The position numbers and the translations under genes are program-made. A model generated the notes under the pieces. The model ran no database searches. It was given only the letters and a program-made list of their open reading frames with translations, and was not told the origin of the DNA. A DNA stretch of 64,000 nucleotides from Halorussus limi (GTDB taxonomy: Archaea; Halobacteriota; Halobacteria; Halobacteriales; Haladaptataceae): the NCBI RefSeq assembly GCF_023238205.1, contig NZ_CP096659.1, positions 1,364,001 to 1,428,000 of the forward strand, written 5' to 3'. Positions 1 to 7,021 of the stretch are shown one piece after another; position 1 is the stretch's first letter; every line of letters starts with the position of its first letter.

Positions 1-213
1 ACGCGCATCATCCAGTACACGAACGCGAAGAACACCTTCGCGTACTTCTTCCCGTACCAAGACGCCGAGGTCGAACAGGGCGTCCTCTACCGCCTCGGCG
101 GCGACTGGTCGGACATCAACCAGAACGGGGGCGGCGACGGCGGCGGCGAGACGCCGCGGTCGAACCTGATCAACGTGACGTTCCAGCAGGTCGGAACGCC
201 GGAAGACTTCTGA
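1..213 (+). CDS. C-terminal end of a small secreted protein (partial)
   Basis: Frame 1 is open from the window edge to TGA at 211-213, giving the last 70 residues of a protein whose start lies outside. The pattern [IV]I-x-[YW] ... FFPYQDAEV-xx-G-xx-Y ... INVTFQQV matches the Tat-secreted protein that follows at 254 and a third copy at 25594-26085, so this is a paralogue of both. A Gly/Asp linker sits near the end. Only 40 nt separate it from the next gene, so the two are probably co-transcribed. Function is unknown; surface location is inferred from the paralogues, which carry Tat signals. Confidence 0.8.
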   Translation, partial: TRIIQYTNAKNTFAYFFPYQDAEVEQGVLYRLGGDWSDINQNGGGDGGGETPRSNLINVTFQQVGTPEDF

Positions 214-253
214 TGCCGTACAGTACGCCAGCTAACACTATCAGAGACAAACA

Positions 254-907
254 ATGACGGAAGACGACACTCTCATCGAGAAGCTTACGGGCGAATCGTC
301 GCGCAGAACGTTCATGAAGTCCAGTGCGCTCGCGTCGGGCGGACTCGCGCTGGGGGCGTCCGGCGCAGGAACCGTCGCCGCTCAACAGGACGGCGGCGGA
401 GACTGGAAGCGGGGGCTGATGTTCCAGACTAACTTCTTCCCGCAGTCGCAGTTCACGGTCCGGTCGAAACCGCTCCCGTGGGCACCGGTCTACAACCAGA
501 ACGAGGAGGACTTCCTCAACGAGGAGAACCGGAGTCTGCTGTTCCAGAATCCGGGGGTCTTCCAGAACATCAACGCCCACGTCATCGAGTGGCAGTTCGC
601 CGGGCAAGACTGGGGCTTCCTGTTCATTCCGAACTCCGTGAACGTCCAGCAGGGCCAGACGTACCGGACCAGTCCCGTGTTCGGCACGTTCGGACCCGAG
701 GACTTCGGGGATTACGGCATCGACACGGGCGTCCAAGACGAGGCGTTCGTGGGCGCGGACGAGAACCAGTACCTCGACGAAGGTGCGAACGAACTCGGAC
801 TCATCACCATCCAGTTCTCCCCCGTCAGCGGCGGCGGTCAAGGCACCACGACGCAGGGCGACGGCGGTGGCGGTCAAGACACTACGACGCAGAGCGGCGG
901 CAACTGA
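254..907 (+). CDS. Small Tat-exported protein of unknown function (paralogue family)
   Basis: 217 residues. The N-terminus carries a twin-arginine signal (SRRTFMKSS at about residues 16-24, then a Gly/Ala-rich hydrophobic stretch ending near AAQQ), so export in folded form is expected. The mature part shares with the genes at 1-213 and 25594-26085 a block of the form [IV]I-x-[YW] ... F-x-P ... V-xx-G-xx-Y and a final beta-strand-like segment ITIQFSPV. The C-terminus is a Gly/Thr/Gln tail containing DTTTQ repeats, a likely linker or O-glycosylation region. It follows its paralogue by 40 nt. I do not recognise a named domain and propose no function. Confidence 0.85.
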   Translation: MTEDDTLIEKLTGESSRRTFMKSSALASGGLALGASGAGTVAAQQDGGGDWKRGLMFQTNFFPQSQFTVRSKPLPWAPVYNQNEEDFLNEENRSLLFQNPGVFQNINAHVIEWQFAGQDWGFLFIPNSVNVQQGQTYRTSPVFGTFGPEDFGDYGIDTGVQDEAFVGADENQYLDEGANELGLITIQFSPVSGGGQGTTTQGDGGGGQDTTTQSGGN

Positions 908-940
908 CTGCCGTCTCGCTATCTCGGAGCGGACTGACTC

Positions 941-946
941 TTTTTT
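941..946 (+). terminator. T-tract terminator
   Basis: Six consecutive T residues 34 nt after the stop at 907 and before the TATA box of the next gene. Archaeal RNA polymerase terminates at such U-tracts without needing a hairpin. Confidence 0.55.
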
Positions 947-970
947 ACCGACGGTGACGCGGATGCCCAC

Positions 971-978
971 TTTATAAG
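971..978 (+). promoter_or_regulatory. TATA box of the proline dehydrogenase gene
   Basis: TTTATAAG lies 25-32 nt upstream of the ATG at 1003. This spacing puts the transcription start at or next to the start codon, as in haloarchaeal leaderless mRNAs. Confidence 0.7.
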
Positions 979-1002
979 ACGGGAGGGTGCAAACACCCGC
1001 CC

Positions 1003-1839
1003 ATGATACCGCCCATCGCGAGCAAGTTCGTCGCCGGGGAGTCGCCGGCTGAGGCGCTCGAACACACCCGCGACCTGAACGACCGGAACGTGAAGTCCAT
1101 CCTCAACCTGCTCGGCGAACACTACCACGAGCGCGCTCCCGCCGACGAGGACGCGGAGGCGTACCTCCGACTGGTGGACGACATCGAGACCAGCGAGGCC
1201 GACGCCTGCGTCTCGGTCAAGCCCTCGCAGGTCGGTCTCGACGTTGGGACCGAGGTGTTCCACGAGAACGTCGAGCGCATCGTCGACTACGCCGCCGACC
1301 GCGACGTGTTCGTCTGGATAGACATGGAGGACCACGACACGACCGACGCGACCCTCGACATCTTCGAGAAACTCTCTCGGAAACACGAGGGCGGCGTCGG
1401 CGTCTGCGTGCAGGCGAACCTCAAGCGGACCGACGACGACCTCGAACGCCTCGCGGACCTCCCCGGCAAGGTCCGACTCGTGAAGGGCGCCTACGACCCG
1501 CCCGCCGAAGTCGCGCTCAAGGAGAAGTCGGCGGTCAACGCCGCGTACGAGCGCCAACTCGAATACATGTTCGAGCACTTCGACGGCGGTATCGCGGTCG
1601 GGAGCCACGACCCCCGGATGATAGACCGCGCCGAGGAGTTCCACGAGGAGTACGGCACCGACTTCGAGATTCAGATGCTGATGGGCGTGCGCGAGGACGC
1701 CCAGTACGACCTCGCAGCGGAGTACGAGGTCTGGCAGTACGTCCCCTACGGCGACAAGTGGCTCTCGTACTTCTACCGGCGCGCGATGGAGCGCAAGGAG
1801 AATCTCCTGTTCGCGGTCCGTGCGGTCCTCGGCCGGTAA
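1003..1839 (+). CDS. Proline dehydrogenase
   Basis: 278 residues, a typical length for the monofunctional FAD-dependent enzyme that oxidises proline to pyrroline-5-carboxylate. Visible family motifs: VRLVKGAYD (near residues 156-164), EIQMLMGVR (near 223-231) and YVPYGDKWLSYFYRRAMER close to the C-terminus, matching the conserved RLVKGAYW, QMLYG and YVPYG..W..Y..RR blocks that bind flavin and substrate. No partner P5C dehydrogenase gene is adjacent. The start at 1003 is supported by the TATA box at 971-978. The product should feed electrons into the respiratory quinone pool and let the cell use proline as carbon and nitrogen source. Confidence 0.9.
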   Translation: MIPPIASKFVAGESPAEALEHTRDLNDRNVKSILNLLGEHYHERAPADEDAEAYLRLVDDIETSEADACVSVKPSQVGLDVGTEVFHENVERIVDYAADRDVFVWIDMEDHDTTDATLDIFEKLSRKHEGGVGVCVQANLKRTDDDLERLADLPGKVRLVKGAYDPPAEVALKEKSAVNAAYERQLEYMFEHFDGGIAVGSHDPRMIDRAEEFHEEYGTDFEIQMLMGVREDAQYDLAAEYEVWQYVPYGDKWLSYFYRRAMERKENLLFAVRAVLGR

Positions 1840-1936
1840 GCCGGACGCGTCTCGGTTCTCGTTCGGACCCGTCAGCGCCGACAGCACTGATATAGATAGC
1901 GGGGAAAACAATGAATTTTAGTAAAACTAGCAGAAA

Positions 1937-1978
1937 AATATATCTCCGTGGTGGTTGTTAACACTCTACTGGAGGTGA
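1937..1978 (+). promoter_or_regulatory. Promoter and strong ribosome binding site of the 21-residue ORF
   Basis: An AT-rich patch at 1905-1943 contains a TATA-like AAATATAT (1937-1943). GGAGGTGA at 1971-1978 is a full-strength Shine-Dalgarno placed 4 nt before the ATG at 1983. Strong Shine-Dalgarno sites are uncommon here, where most genes look leaderless, so this one argues that the short ORF is translated. Confidence 0.5.
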
Positions 1979-1982
1979 ACCC

Positions 1983-2048
1983 ATGATCAGCATCACGTTC
2001 TTCGGTTGCGGTTACCACTACGGCTCCCAGCAAGTCGTCTGCGCGTAG
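1983..2048 (+). CDS. 21-residue ORF (possible small protein or leader peptide)
   Basis: ATG at 1983 follows a strong Shine-Dalgarno by 4 nt and the frame ends at TAG 2046-2048. The peptide starts MISITFFGCGYHYG and ends QQVVCA; it is neutral and rich in aromatic residues (F7, F8... Y11, Y13) with Cys at about positions 9 and 20, unlike the acidic bulk proteome. A hairpin plus T-tract (2082-2107) follows, so it could be a free-standing transcript. The downstream DUF502 gene seems to have its own TATA-like element (about 2138-2143). Function unknown; a regulatory leader or a small peptide are both possible. Confidence 0.4.
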   Translation: MISITFFGCGYHYGSQQVVCA

Positions 2049-2081
2049 ACGACTCGTCGACGCGAATCGGCATCCAACCAC

Positions 2082-2107
2082 GTCGCGGGGCCCGCGACGC
2101 GACTTTT
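2082..2107 (+). terminator. Hairpin plus T-tract
   Basis: GTCGCGGG at 2082-2089 pairs with CCCGCGAC at 2091-2098 around a single base, followed by TTTT at 2104-2107. It sits 33 nt after the 21-residue ORF and before the DUF502 gene, consistent with termination of a short transcript. Confidence 0.4.
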
Positions 2108-2170
2108 GCGGTTCGTTCGACCGGACGAGAACACCTAGTTTATGGACCTGCGCTCGGATACCTCCGACAA

Positions 2171-2779
2171 ATGTCCTCGTGGAAGCGCGACATCGCAAGC
2201 GGCCTCATCGTCATCCTGCCCATCCTCGTCTCGGCTTACATCATCGCGTACCTGTACCTCGCTATCGCGGGGATTCCGGTCCTTCAGGACATCAGTCAAC
2301 CCCTCCGCGTCCTGACCGTCCTCGTCGTCTTCTCGATGCTGGTCCTCAGCGTCGGGTACATGATGCGGACCGCGGTCGGGTCGCTCGTGGAGAACGCCAT
2401 CGACGGCGTGATGAATCAGGTTCCGGGCCTCCGCGTCGTCTACAACGCCTCGAAGATGGCGGCCGAGACGGCGCTCTCGGACACGACCGACCTGCAGGCC
2501 CCCGTCAAGGTCGAAGCGTGGCAGGGGATGCGAATGACCGCGTTCAAGACGGGCAAGACGACCGAGGACGGCCGCGAACTCCTCTTTCTCCCGACCGCAC
2601 CGAACATCACCACCGGATTCGTCGTCGAGATGAAGCCGAGCGAGTTCGAGGAGACCGACGAGAGCGTCGAGGACGCGCTGACTCGCATCCTGAGCGCCGG
2701 GTTCGGCGAGACCAGCGAGTCGGGTATCCCCATCGACGTGGAAGACGAGAAAGAGAAACAGTCACCGCCGTCCCAGTAG
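2171..2779 (+). CDS. DUF502 family membrane protein
   Basis: 202 residues. Two hydrophobic segments near the N-terminus (about residues 10-33 and 42-62) are followed by a soluble part with the DUF502 pattern: VPGLRVVYNASKM, VKVEAWQGMRMTAFKTG and LFLPTAPNITTGFVVEM. The C-terminus is acidic (EDEKEKQSPPSQ). DUF502 proteins are widespread in bacteria and archaea with no settled biochemical role. Start 2171 fits a TATA-like TTTATG about 30 nt upstream. It converges with ilvE, with 27 nt between the stops. Confidence 0.85.
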   Translation: MSSWKRDIASGLIVILPILVSAYIIAYLYLAIAGIPVLQDISQPLRVLTVLVVFSMLVLSVGYMMRTAVGSLVENAIDGVMNQVPGLRVVYNASKMAAETALSDTTDLQAPVKVEAWQGMRMTAFKTGKTTEDGRELLFLPTAPNITTGFVVEMKPSEFEETDESVEDALTRILSAGFGETSESGIPIDVEDEKEKQSPPSQ

Positions 2780-2806
2780 CGATTCCACGGAAAACTCCTC
2801 AGGCCG

Positions 2807-3742
2807 CTACTGTTCGACGTAGTCGAACCACTCTTCGTGGTCGTCGGTTCGGCGGTTGACCACGTCGAAGAACCGCGACTGAATCTCCTCTGTGACGGGA
2901 CCCCGACCGCCGTCGCCGATTTCCACGTTGTCGACCTGCCGGATGGGCGTGACCTCCGCGGCCGACCCGGTGAAGAACAGTTCGTCCGCGGTGTTGAGTT
3001 CGCCCCGCGAGATGGTCGCTTGGTCGTGGACCTCGTAGCCCAGTTCCTCGGCCAGCGTGATGACCGAGTCGCGGGTGATGCCGTCGAGGATGCTCTCGGC
3101 GAGGCCGGGCGTGAAGAGTTCGCCGTCCTTGACCATGAACAGGTTCTCGCCGGGACCCTCGGCGACGTTGCCCTCCTTGTTCAGGACGATGGCCTCCGCG
3201 AAGCCGTTTCGGCGGGCCTCCTCGCCCGCGAGCATGCTGTTGACGTAGAGGCCGGTGGTCTTGGCGTTGGTCGGAATCTGGCTGGAGGCGTGCTTGCGCC
3301 ACGACGACACCATGACCTCGACGCCGTTCTCCAGCGCCTCGTCGCCCAGATACGCGCCCCACGGCCACGCCGCGATGGCGGTCCGGGTCGGACAGTCGCC
3401 GGGACTCACGCCGAGGCTCTCGTAGCCGTAGAACGCGATGGGTCGGATGTAACAGGACGCGAGGTCCTGCTCGCGGATGAGTCGCTTCGTGGCTTCGGTC
3501 AGTTCCTCCGGGTCGTGGTCGATTTCGAGGTCGTAGGGCTTGCAGGAGTTGTACAGTCGCTCCAGGTGCTCCTCCCAGCGGAATATCGCTGGCCCGTTCT
3601 CGGTGTCGTAACACCGGACGCCCTCGAACACGCCGCTCCCGTAGTGCAGGCCGTGCGTGAGGACGTGGATCTGCGCCTCGTCCCAGTCGACGAACTCGCC
3701 GTCCATCCAGATCGTGTCCACGTCCATCTCGTCGAAGCTCAT
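2807..3742 (-). CDS. ilvE: Branched-chain amino acid aminotransferase
   Basis: 311 residues from the chosen start. A fold-type IV PLP enzyme that exchanges the amino group between glutamate and the keto acids of Ile, Leu and Val. Motifs: IWMDGEFVDWDEAQIHVLTHGLHYGSG near the N-terminus, SSWRKHASSQIPTNAKTTGLY carrying the PLP lysine (NAK), EGPGENLFMV and the late ELFFTGSAAEVTPI block. The frame is open further upstream to about 3781, but TATA-like CTTAAAG at 3766-3772 lies about 24-30 nt before the ATG at 3742, which I prefer (MSFDEMDVDTIWMDG). No other ilv gene is adjacent. Confidence 0.92.
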   Translation of the reverse strand: MSFDEMDVDTIWMDGEFVDWDEAQIHVLTHGLHYGSGVFEGVRCYDTENGPAIFRWEEHLERLYNSCKPYDLEIDHDPEELTEATKRLIREQDLASCYIRPIAFYGYESLGVSPGDCPTRTAIAAWPWGAYLGDEALENGVEVMVSSWRKHASSQIPTNAKTTGLYVNSMLAGEEARRNGFAEAIVLNKEGNVAEGPGENLFMVKDGELFTPGLAESILDGITRDSVITLAEELGYEVHDQATISRGELNTADELFFTGSAAEVTPIRQVDNVEIGDGGRGPVTEEIQSRFFDVVNRRTDDHEEWFDYVEQ

Positions 3743-3765
3743 ACGTGCGAACGAACGGAAGCCTC

Positions 3766-3772
3766 CTTTAAG
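3766..3772 (-). promoter_or_regulatory. TATA box of ilvE
   Basis: On the minus strand CTTAAAG lies 24-30 nt upstream of the ATG at 3742, implying a leaderless mRNA and deciding between the two possible starts. Confidence 0.5.
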
Positions 3773-3919
3773 AGTGTTCACGGTTCGTCACGGACGATTA
3801 CACGGGTCGCCCGGTGACTCTCGGCGCGGTTTGCCGCGAAAACGGCGACCCCGTACGCCGACGAGTTCGACCTCGACAAAACGGGTCCCGGAACCGCCTC
3901 GGAGTCCGGGAGTGACGGA

Positions 3920-4576
3920 CTACCCGAGTCGGTCGATGACGGCCGACCCCTCGACGTACGGGAAGCCGTGGCGCTCGGCGTAGGCCTGCGCGTCCTCGGG
4001 GGAGAGGGCTTCGCCGGTCTCGTCGTCGAGCATCTCGCAGACGACCACCGCGGGTTCCCGGTCGGCGGCCGCGGCCAGCGCGATGCCCAGTTCGGTGTGG
4101 CCCTCGCGGTCCGCGAGCAGGTCCGGGGCGGCCCGGAGGACGTGGACGTGACCCGGCGCGCGGAACTCTTCGGCGAAGTCGGTCTCGGCCGGATTTTCGG
4201 CGGCCGCGGCCAACTCCGTAATCGTCGTCGCGCGGTCCTCGTCGGTGATGCCGGTGTAGGTGTCGCGGTGGTTCACCGGGAGCGAGAACGACGAGCGCTC
4301 GTCGTAGCCGAGGTCGTGGGCCGCGCTCGCGGGGTGGTCGAGCGTCTCCTCCAAGAACGGCAGGTCGAAGGCGTCGGCCACCTCGTCGGAGAGCGCCACG
4401 CAGATCAGTCCCCCGGCGTCGTTTCGCATCCGGGAGACGTCTTCGGGCGTGACCGCGCCCGCCGGGTAAATCAGGTCGGTCTCGCCCTCGCGGTCGGCGG
4501 CGTCGTGGACGAGGACCGGCGACCCCTCGCGGAACGCCTCGACGGCGGCCTCGACGCCTGCGGCGGCCTGACTCAT
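3920..4576 (-). CDS. ribB: 3,4-dihydroxy-2-butanone 4-phosphate synthase
   Basis: 218 residues. Converts ribulose 5-phosphate to the four-carbon unit of riboflavin. Family signatures are clear: [16 protein letters not shown] (metal and substrate acidic residues), [44 protein letters not shown] and [12 protein letters not shown]. It is a stand-alone RibB with no GTP cyclohydrolase II domain. Its ATG overlaps the TGA of the riboflavin kinase/regulator gene by 4 nt (ATGA), so the two form a translationally coupled operon under the operator upstream of that gene. Confidence 0.95.
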   Translation of the reverse strand: MSQAAAGVEAAVEAFREGSPVLVHDAADREGETDLIYPAGAVTPEDVSRMRNDAGGLICVALSDEVADAFDLPFLEETLDHPASAAHDLGYDERSSFSLPVNHRDTYTGITDEDRATTITELAAAAENPAETDFAEEFRAPGHVHVLRAAPDLLADREGHTELGIALAAAADREPAVVVCEMLDDETGEALSPEDAQAYAERHGFPYVEGSAVIDRLG

Positions 4577-5280
4577 GCTCGCTCCTCGACGTGGACGGTC
4601 ACGTGGTCGCCGTCCTCCAGTCCGAGTTCCTCTCGGAGTTTGATGGGCGCGATGACCTCCAACTGGTCCTCGTCGTGGTGGGTGCGCTCGGGCGCGATGG
4701 TGTGACACTCCTCGTACACCTCGCCGTCCTGCGTCTCGACCACCGCGGGGTAGCAGACCGCGGGACCGTAGGTCCGGTCGTCGTCCTCCCACCCGTCTAT
4801 CGGCACGGGGTCGAGCGCCTCCATCGCCGACCGAGCGCGCAGGCTCTCGTCGGTCAACTCGACGTTCAGCGTGCCGAGGAACGGTTCGTAGCCCAGTCGG
4901 TCCTCGAACTGCTTCATGTAGCCCGGCAGCGAGATGTAGTGGCGGCCCTCGCCCATCCCGCTGGTGACGGTGCCGGTCAAATCGACGCCCGCGGGCGTCT
5001 CGAAGATGCGACGGTAGTCCTCGTACTCGCGTTTTAGGGACCACTCGCCGTCCTCGGTGATGGAGACCCACTGGCCGTCGCTGACCATCTCGCGCTCGAC
5101 GAGTCCGGCGTCGTCGAGTCGCTGGAGTCGCCGCGAGGCGGTCTGGTTGGAGGCGTCGAGTCGCTCCGCGAGGCCGGAACAGGAGACCTTCACCTCGCCC
5201 TCTAACCCGCCGTCGAGCGCGAGGAGTTTGAGTGCCGCGAGTTCGTCGTACCCGACTGCGCGCGGCCGTGTCGCTGACAT
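4573..5280 (-). CDS. ribK: RbkR-type transcriptional regulator / CTP-dependent riboflavin kinase
   Basis: 235 residues from ATG 5280 (a GTG at 5289 would add three). Residues 1-90 form a winged helix-turn-helix ([16 protein letters not shown] ... [22 protein letters not shown]). The rest is an archaeal RibK domain with [31 protein letters not shown], the Cys/His-bearing [22 protein letters not shown] and a C-terminal DHVTVHVEE. The family phosphorylates riboflavin to FMN with CTP, and fusions with this DNA-binding head (RbkR) regulate riboflavin genes. The operator-like repeat at 5311-5334 abuts its TATA box, suggesting autoregulation of this gene and ribB. Confidence 0.92.
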   Translation of the reverse strand: MSATRPRAVGYDELAALKLLALDGGLEGEVKVSCSGLAERLDASNQTASRRLQRLDDAGLVEREMVSDGQWVSITEDGEWSLKREYEDYRRIFETPAGVDLTGTVTSGMGEGRHYISLPGYMKQFEDRLGYEPFLGTLNVELTDESLRARSAMEALDPVPIDGWEDDDRTYGPAVCYPAVVETQDGEVYEECHTIAPERTHHDEDQLEVIAPIKLREELGLEDGDHVTVHVEERA

Positions 5281-5302
5281 ACCCGACACTCCGGCCGCGC
5301 TC

Positions 5303-5334
5303 GGTTTAAGGATAACGGATGCGGTACGGTTATC
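5303..5334 (-). promoter_or_regulatory. TATA box and inverted-repeat operator of the riboflavin operon
   Basis: GATAAC at 5311-5316 and GTTATC at 5329-5334 form an inverted repeat spaced by 12 bp. On the minus strand it directly precedes CTTAAAC (5303-5309), a TATA box 23-29 nt before the ATG at 5280. A protein bound here would cover the TFB recognition region. The first gene encodes an RbkR-type regulator, so it is the natural candidate to bind. Confidence 0.6.
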
Positions 5335-5380
5335 AGAAATGGAACGCAGTCTCTCCCGGTCGAGTTCCCGATTCGGTGGC

Positions 5381-6004
5381 TCACCTCTCGTCGAGCAACT
5401 CGGCCTTGTAGGCGCTGACGCAGGTCTCCACGCCCCGTTCGACTTCGGCGGGCGACGCGTCGGTCGGGGCCTCGAACCGGTGAACCCGGTCGAGCGCCGC
5501 GACGGTCTCCACGAAGTGGGCGAACATTCCGTCGAACGGTTCCTCTCGGGGGTCGAGGTCGGGGTAGTCGCGCTTGAGAACGGTGAACTTTTCGCGGTAC
5601 GGCCGGTGGTCGAGCCATCCGGCCTCCCACTCGTGGCCGCCCTCGGAGTGTTCGTAGAGCGCGACGATGTGGGTCGCGCGGTTCGCCATGACCTTGAACT
5701 GCGTCGTCCAGCGCAACACCGAGTCGAACGCCTCCAAGTCCTTCAGCAAGAACGGTTTGCCGACCGATTCGAGGCGGTCGGCGACGAGTCGGAGTCGGTC
5801 CTCGTCGTCGTAGCTTCCGAGGACGAAGAAAGACCGGTCGGCCTCCGTGACGGGGACCACGTCGGTCTCGACTGCGCGTTTGAGCGCGGCGTACTCGTCG
5901 CGGTCGATTGACTGTCCGGTAAACGACTCGTACTCGTCGAGCAACGCACCGAGTTGTTCCGCCGTGGCGGCGCTCTGTCGGTCGCTCGACTCCTCGTCGG
6001 CCAT
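5381..6004 (-). CDS. Uncharacterised protein with a TIR-like / deoxyribosyltransferase-like pattern
   Basis: 207 residues, start ATG 6004 with a TATA-like ATATTTA about 30 nt upstream. Acidic N-terminus of about 60 residues, then [60 protein letters not shown] and a Phe/Asp-rich end. The order strand-GSY, helix, strand, ATHIVALY strand, then a Glu-containing HEWEAG helix start resembles the TIR/nucleoside deoxyribosyltransferase-like Rossmann group, where an equivalent Glu is catalytic. That link is pattern-based inference only. It is divergent from the winged-helix gene at 6136. No function assigned. Confidence 0.7.
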   Translation of the reverse strand: MADEESSDRQSAATAEQLGALLDEYESFTGQSIDRDEYAALKRAVETDVVPVTEADRSFFVLGSYDDEDRLRLVADRLESVGKPFLLKDLEAFDSVLRWTTQFKVMANRATHIVALYEHSEGGHEWEAGWLDHRPYREKFTVLKRDYPDLDPREEPFDGMFAHFVETVAALDRVHRFEAPTDASPAEVERGVETCVSAYKAELLDER

Positions 6005-6076
6005 ACTCGGTTTCAGTCGCACGCCGGGGTAAATATTCGGGTTCCTCCTCCCGATTTCACCGAGAATCTGTCCATG

Positions 6077-6089
6077 TGCAGAAACTGCA
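6077..6089. promoter_or_regulatory. Perfect inverted repeat upstream of the winged-helix gene
   Basis: TGCAG-AAA-CTGCA lies directly upstream of an AT-rich TATA-like patch (6090-6100) and 47 nt before the ATG at 6136, in the divergent gap between two genes. Its position next to a DNA-binding protein gene suggests an operator. Confidence 0.35.
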
Positions 6090-6135
6090 TAAGGTTATTT
6101 GTACCCGAAGCGCGTACACCGAACCAAGAAGACAG

Positions 6136-6579
6136 ATGGCCGACTCGACCACCACCGCGGGCGGGGCCGACGCAGTGGACGCCGACGCCCGCGACGCGAC
6201 GGAGACGCGCCGTCAGCTCCTCCACGTCGCCACGGAGGACGTGGCCCACCAGTTGCTCATCGACGTCGCGGGACATCCCGAAGGCGCACCGAGCGAGAAG
6301 GAACTGAACTGGACCAACCCCGACGTCTCCCGGCGGACCGTCGGCCGGCGCTTGGACGACCTCGTGGACGTCGGAGTACTCGAAAAACTGACCTACGAAC
6401 CCGGCGAGCAGCCGGAGGACGCCGACTCGAACGTCCGGACGTTCTACCGATTCACCGACCGCGCCCGAGACCTCTTCGACGAAGTCGGCATGTTCGACCC
6501 GGGGGTGTGGCGACCGGTGTACGCCCGCGTCGAGAAACCCGACGACGTGCGGGCCGCCCAAGCGGTTCCGCGTCCGTAG
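6136..6579 (+). CDS. Winged helix-turn-helix transcriptional regulator
   Basis: 147 residues from ATG 6136. After a low-complexity acidic head of about 25 residues, residues 30-100 read as a winged helix: VAHQLLIDVAGHPEGAPSEKELNW, SRRTVGRRLDDLVDVGVLEKL and a wing ending VRTFYRFTDRARDLFDEVGMFDP. This is a common haloarchaeal ArsR/MarR-like layout with no visible ligand domain. An ATG at 6076 is in frame but falls upstream of the TATA-like region, so 6136 is preferred. Inverted repeat 6077-6089 is a plausible own operator. Target genes unknown. Confidence 0.8.
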   Translation: MADSTTTAGGADAVDADARDATETRRQLLHVATEDVAHQLLIDVAGHPEGAPSEKELNWTNPDVSRRTVGRRLDDLVDVGVLEKLTYEPGEQPEDADSNVRTFYRFTDRARDLFDEVGMFDPGVWRPVYARVEKPDDVRAAQAVPRP

Positions 6580-6646
6580 CACCGCCACGGGCGCGCTCCG
6601 TCTCCGCAACGATTACACCTTTCTCCGGCGAGGGCCACGAACACGT

Positions 6647-7018
6647 ATGGACGAACGGAAGGTGAACCTCGACTCCGCGTTCGACTCCTTCGACGAGCAG
6701 TGGTCGCCCCGCCTCGCCGCGGAACTCAACGGGCAGGCCGTCAAACTCGCCAAACTGGAGGGCGAGTTCGTCTGGCACCGCCACGACGACGCCGACGAGT
6801 TGTTCCTCGTCCGGGACGGGCGACTCCGCATCGAGTTCGAGGACCGCGAGGACGTGACCTTGGACGAGGGCGAGATGCTGGTCGTCCCGGCGGGCGTCGA
6901 ACACCGGCCGGTCGTCGACGAGGGCGAGACCGAGGTCCTGCTGTTCGAACCGACCGAGACGAAGAACACGGGGAACGTCGAGAGCGAGGAGACCGAGGAG
7001 GAGTTAGAGCGGGTCTGA
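6647..7018 (+). CDS. Cupin domain protein
   Basis: 123 residues with one small cupin barrel. The two metal-binding motifs are visible: WHRHDDADELFLVRDG (His, His, Glu) and VVPAGVEHRPV (His). The C-terminal 20 residues are an acidic tail (VESEETEEELERV). Single-domain cupins serve as isomerases, sugar-binding or small-molecule-binding proteins and the sequence does not decide. It starts 67 nt after the winged-helix gene on the same strand and converges with taw1, with 3 nt between stop codons. Confidence 0.88.
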   Translation: MDERKVNLDSAFDSFDEQWSPRLAAELNGQAVKLAKLEGEFVWHRHDDADELFLVRDGRLRIEFEDREDVTLDEGEMLVVPAGVEHRPVVDEGETEVLLFEPTETKNTGNVESEETEEELERV

Positions 7019-7021
7019 GCG

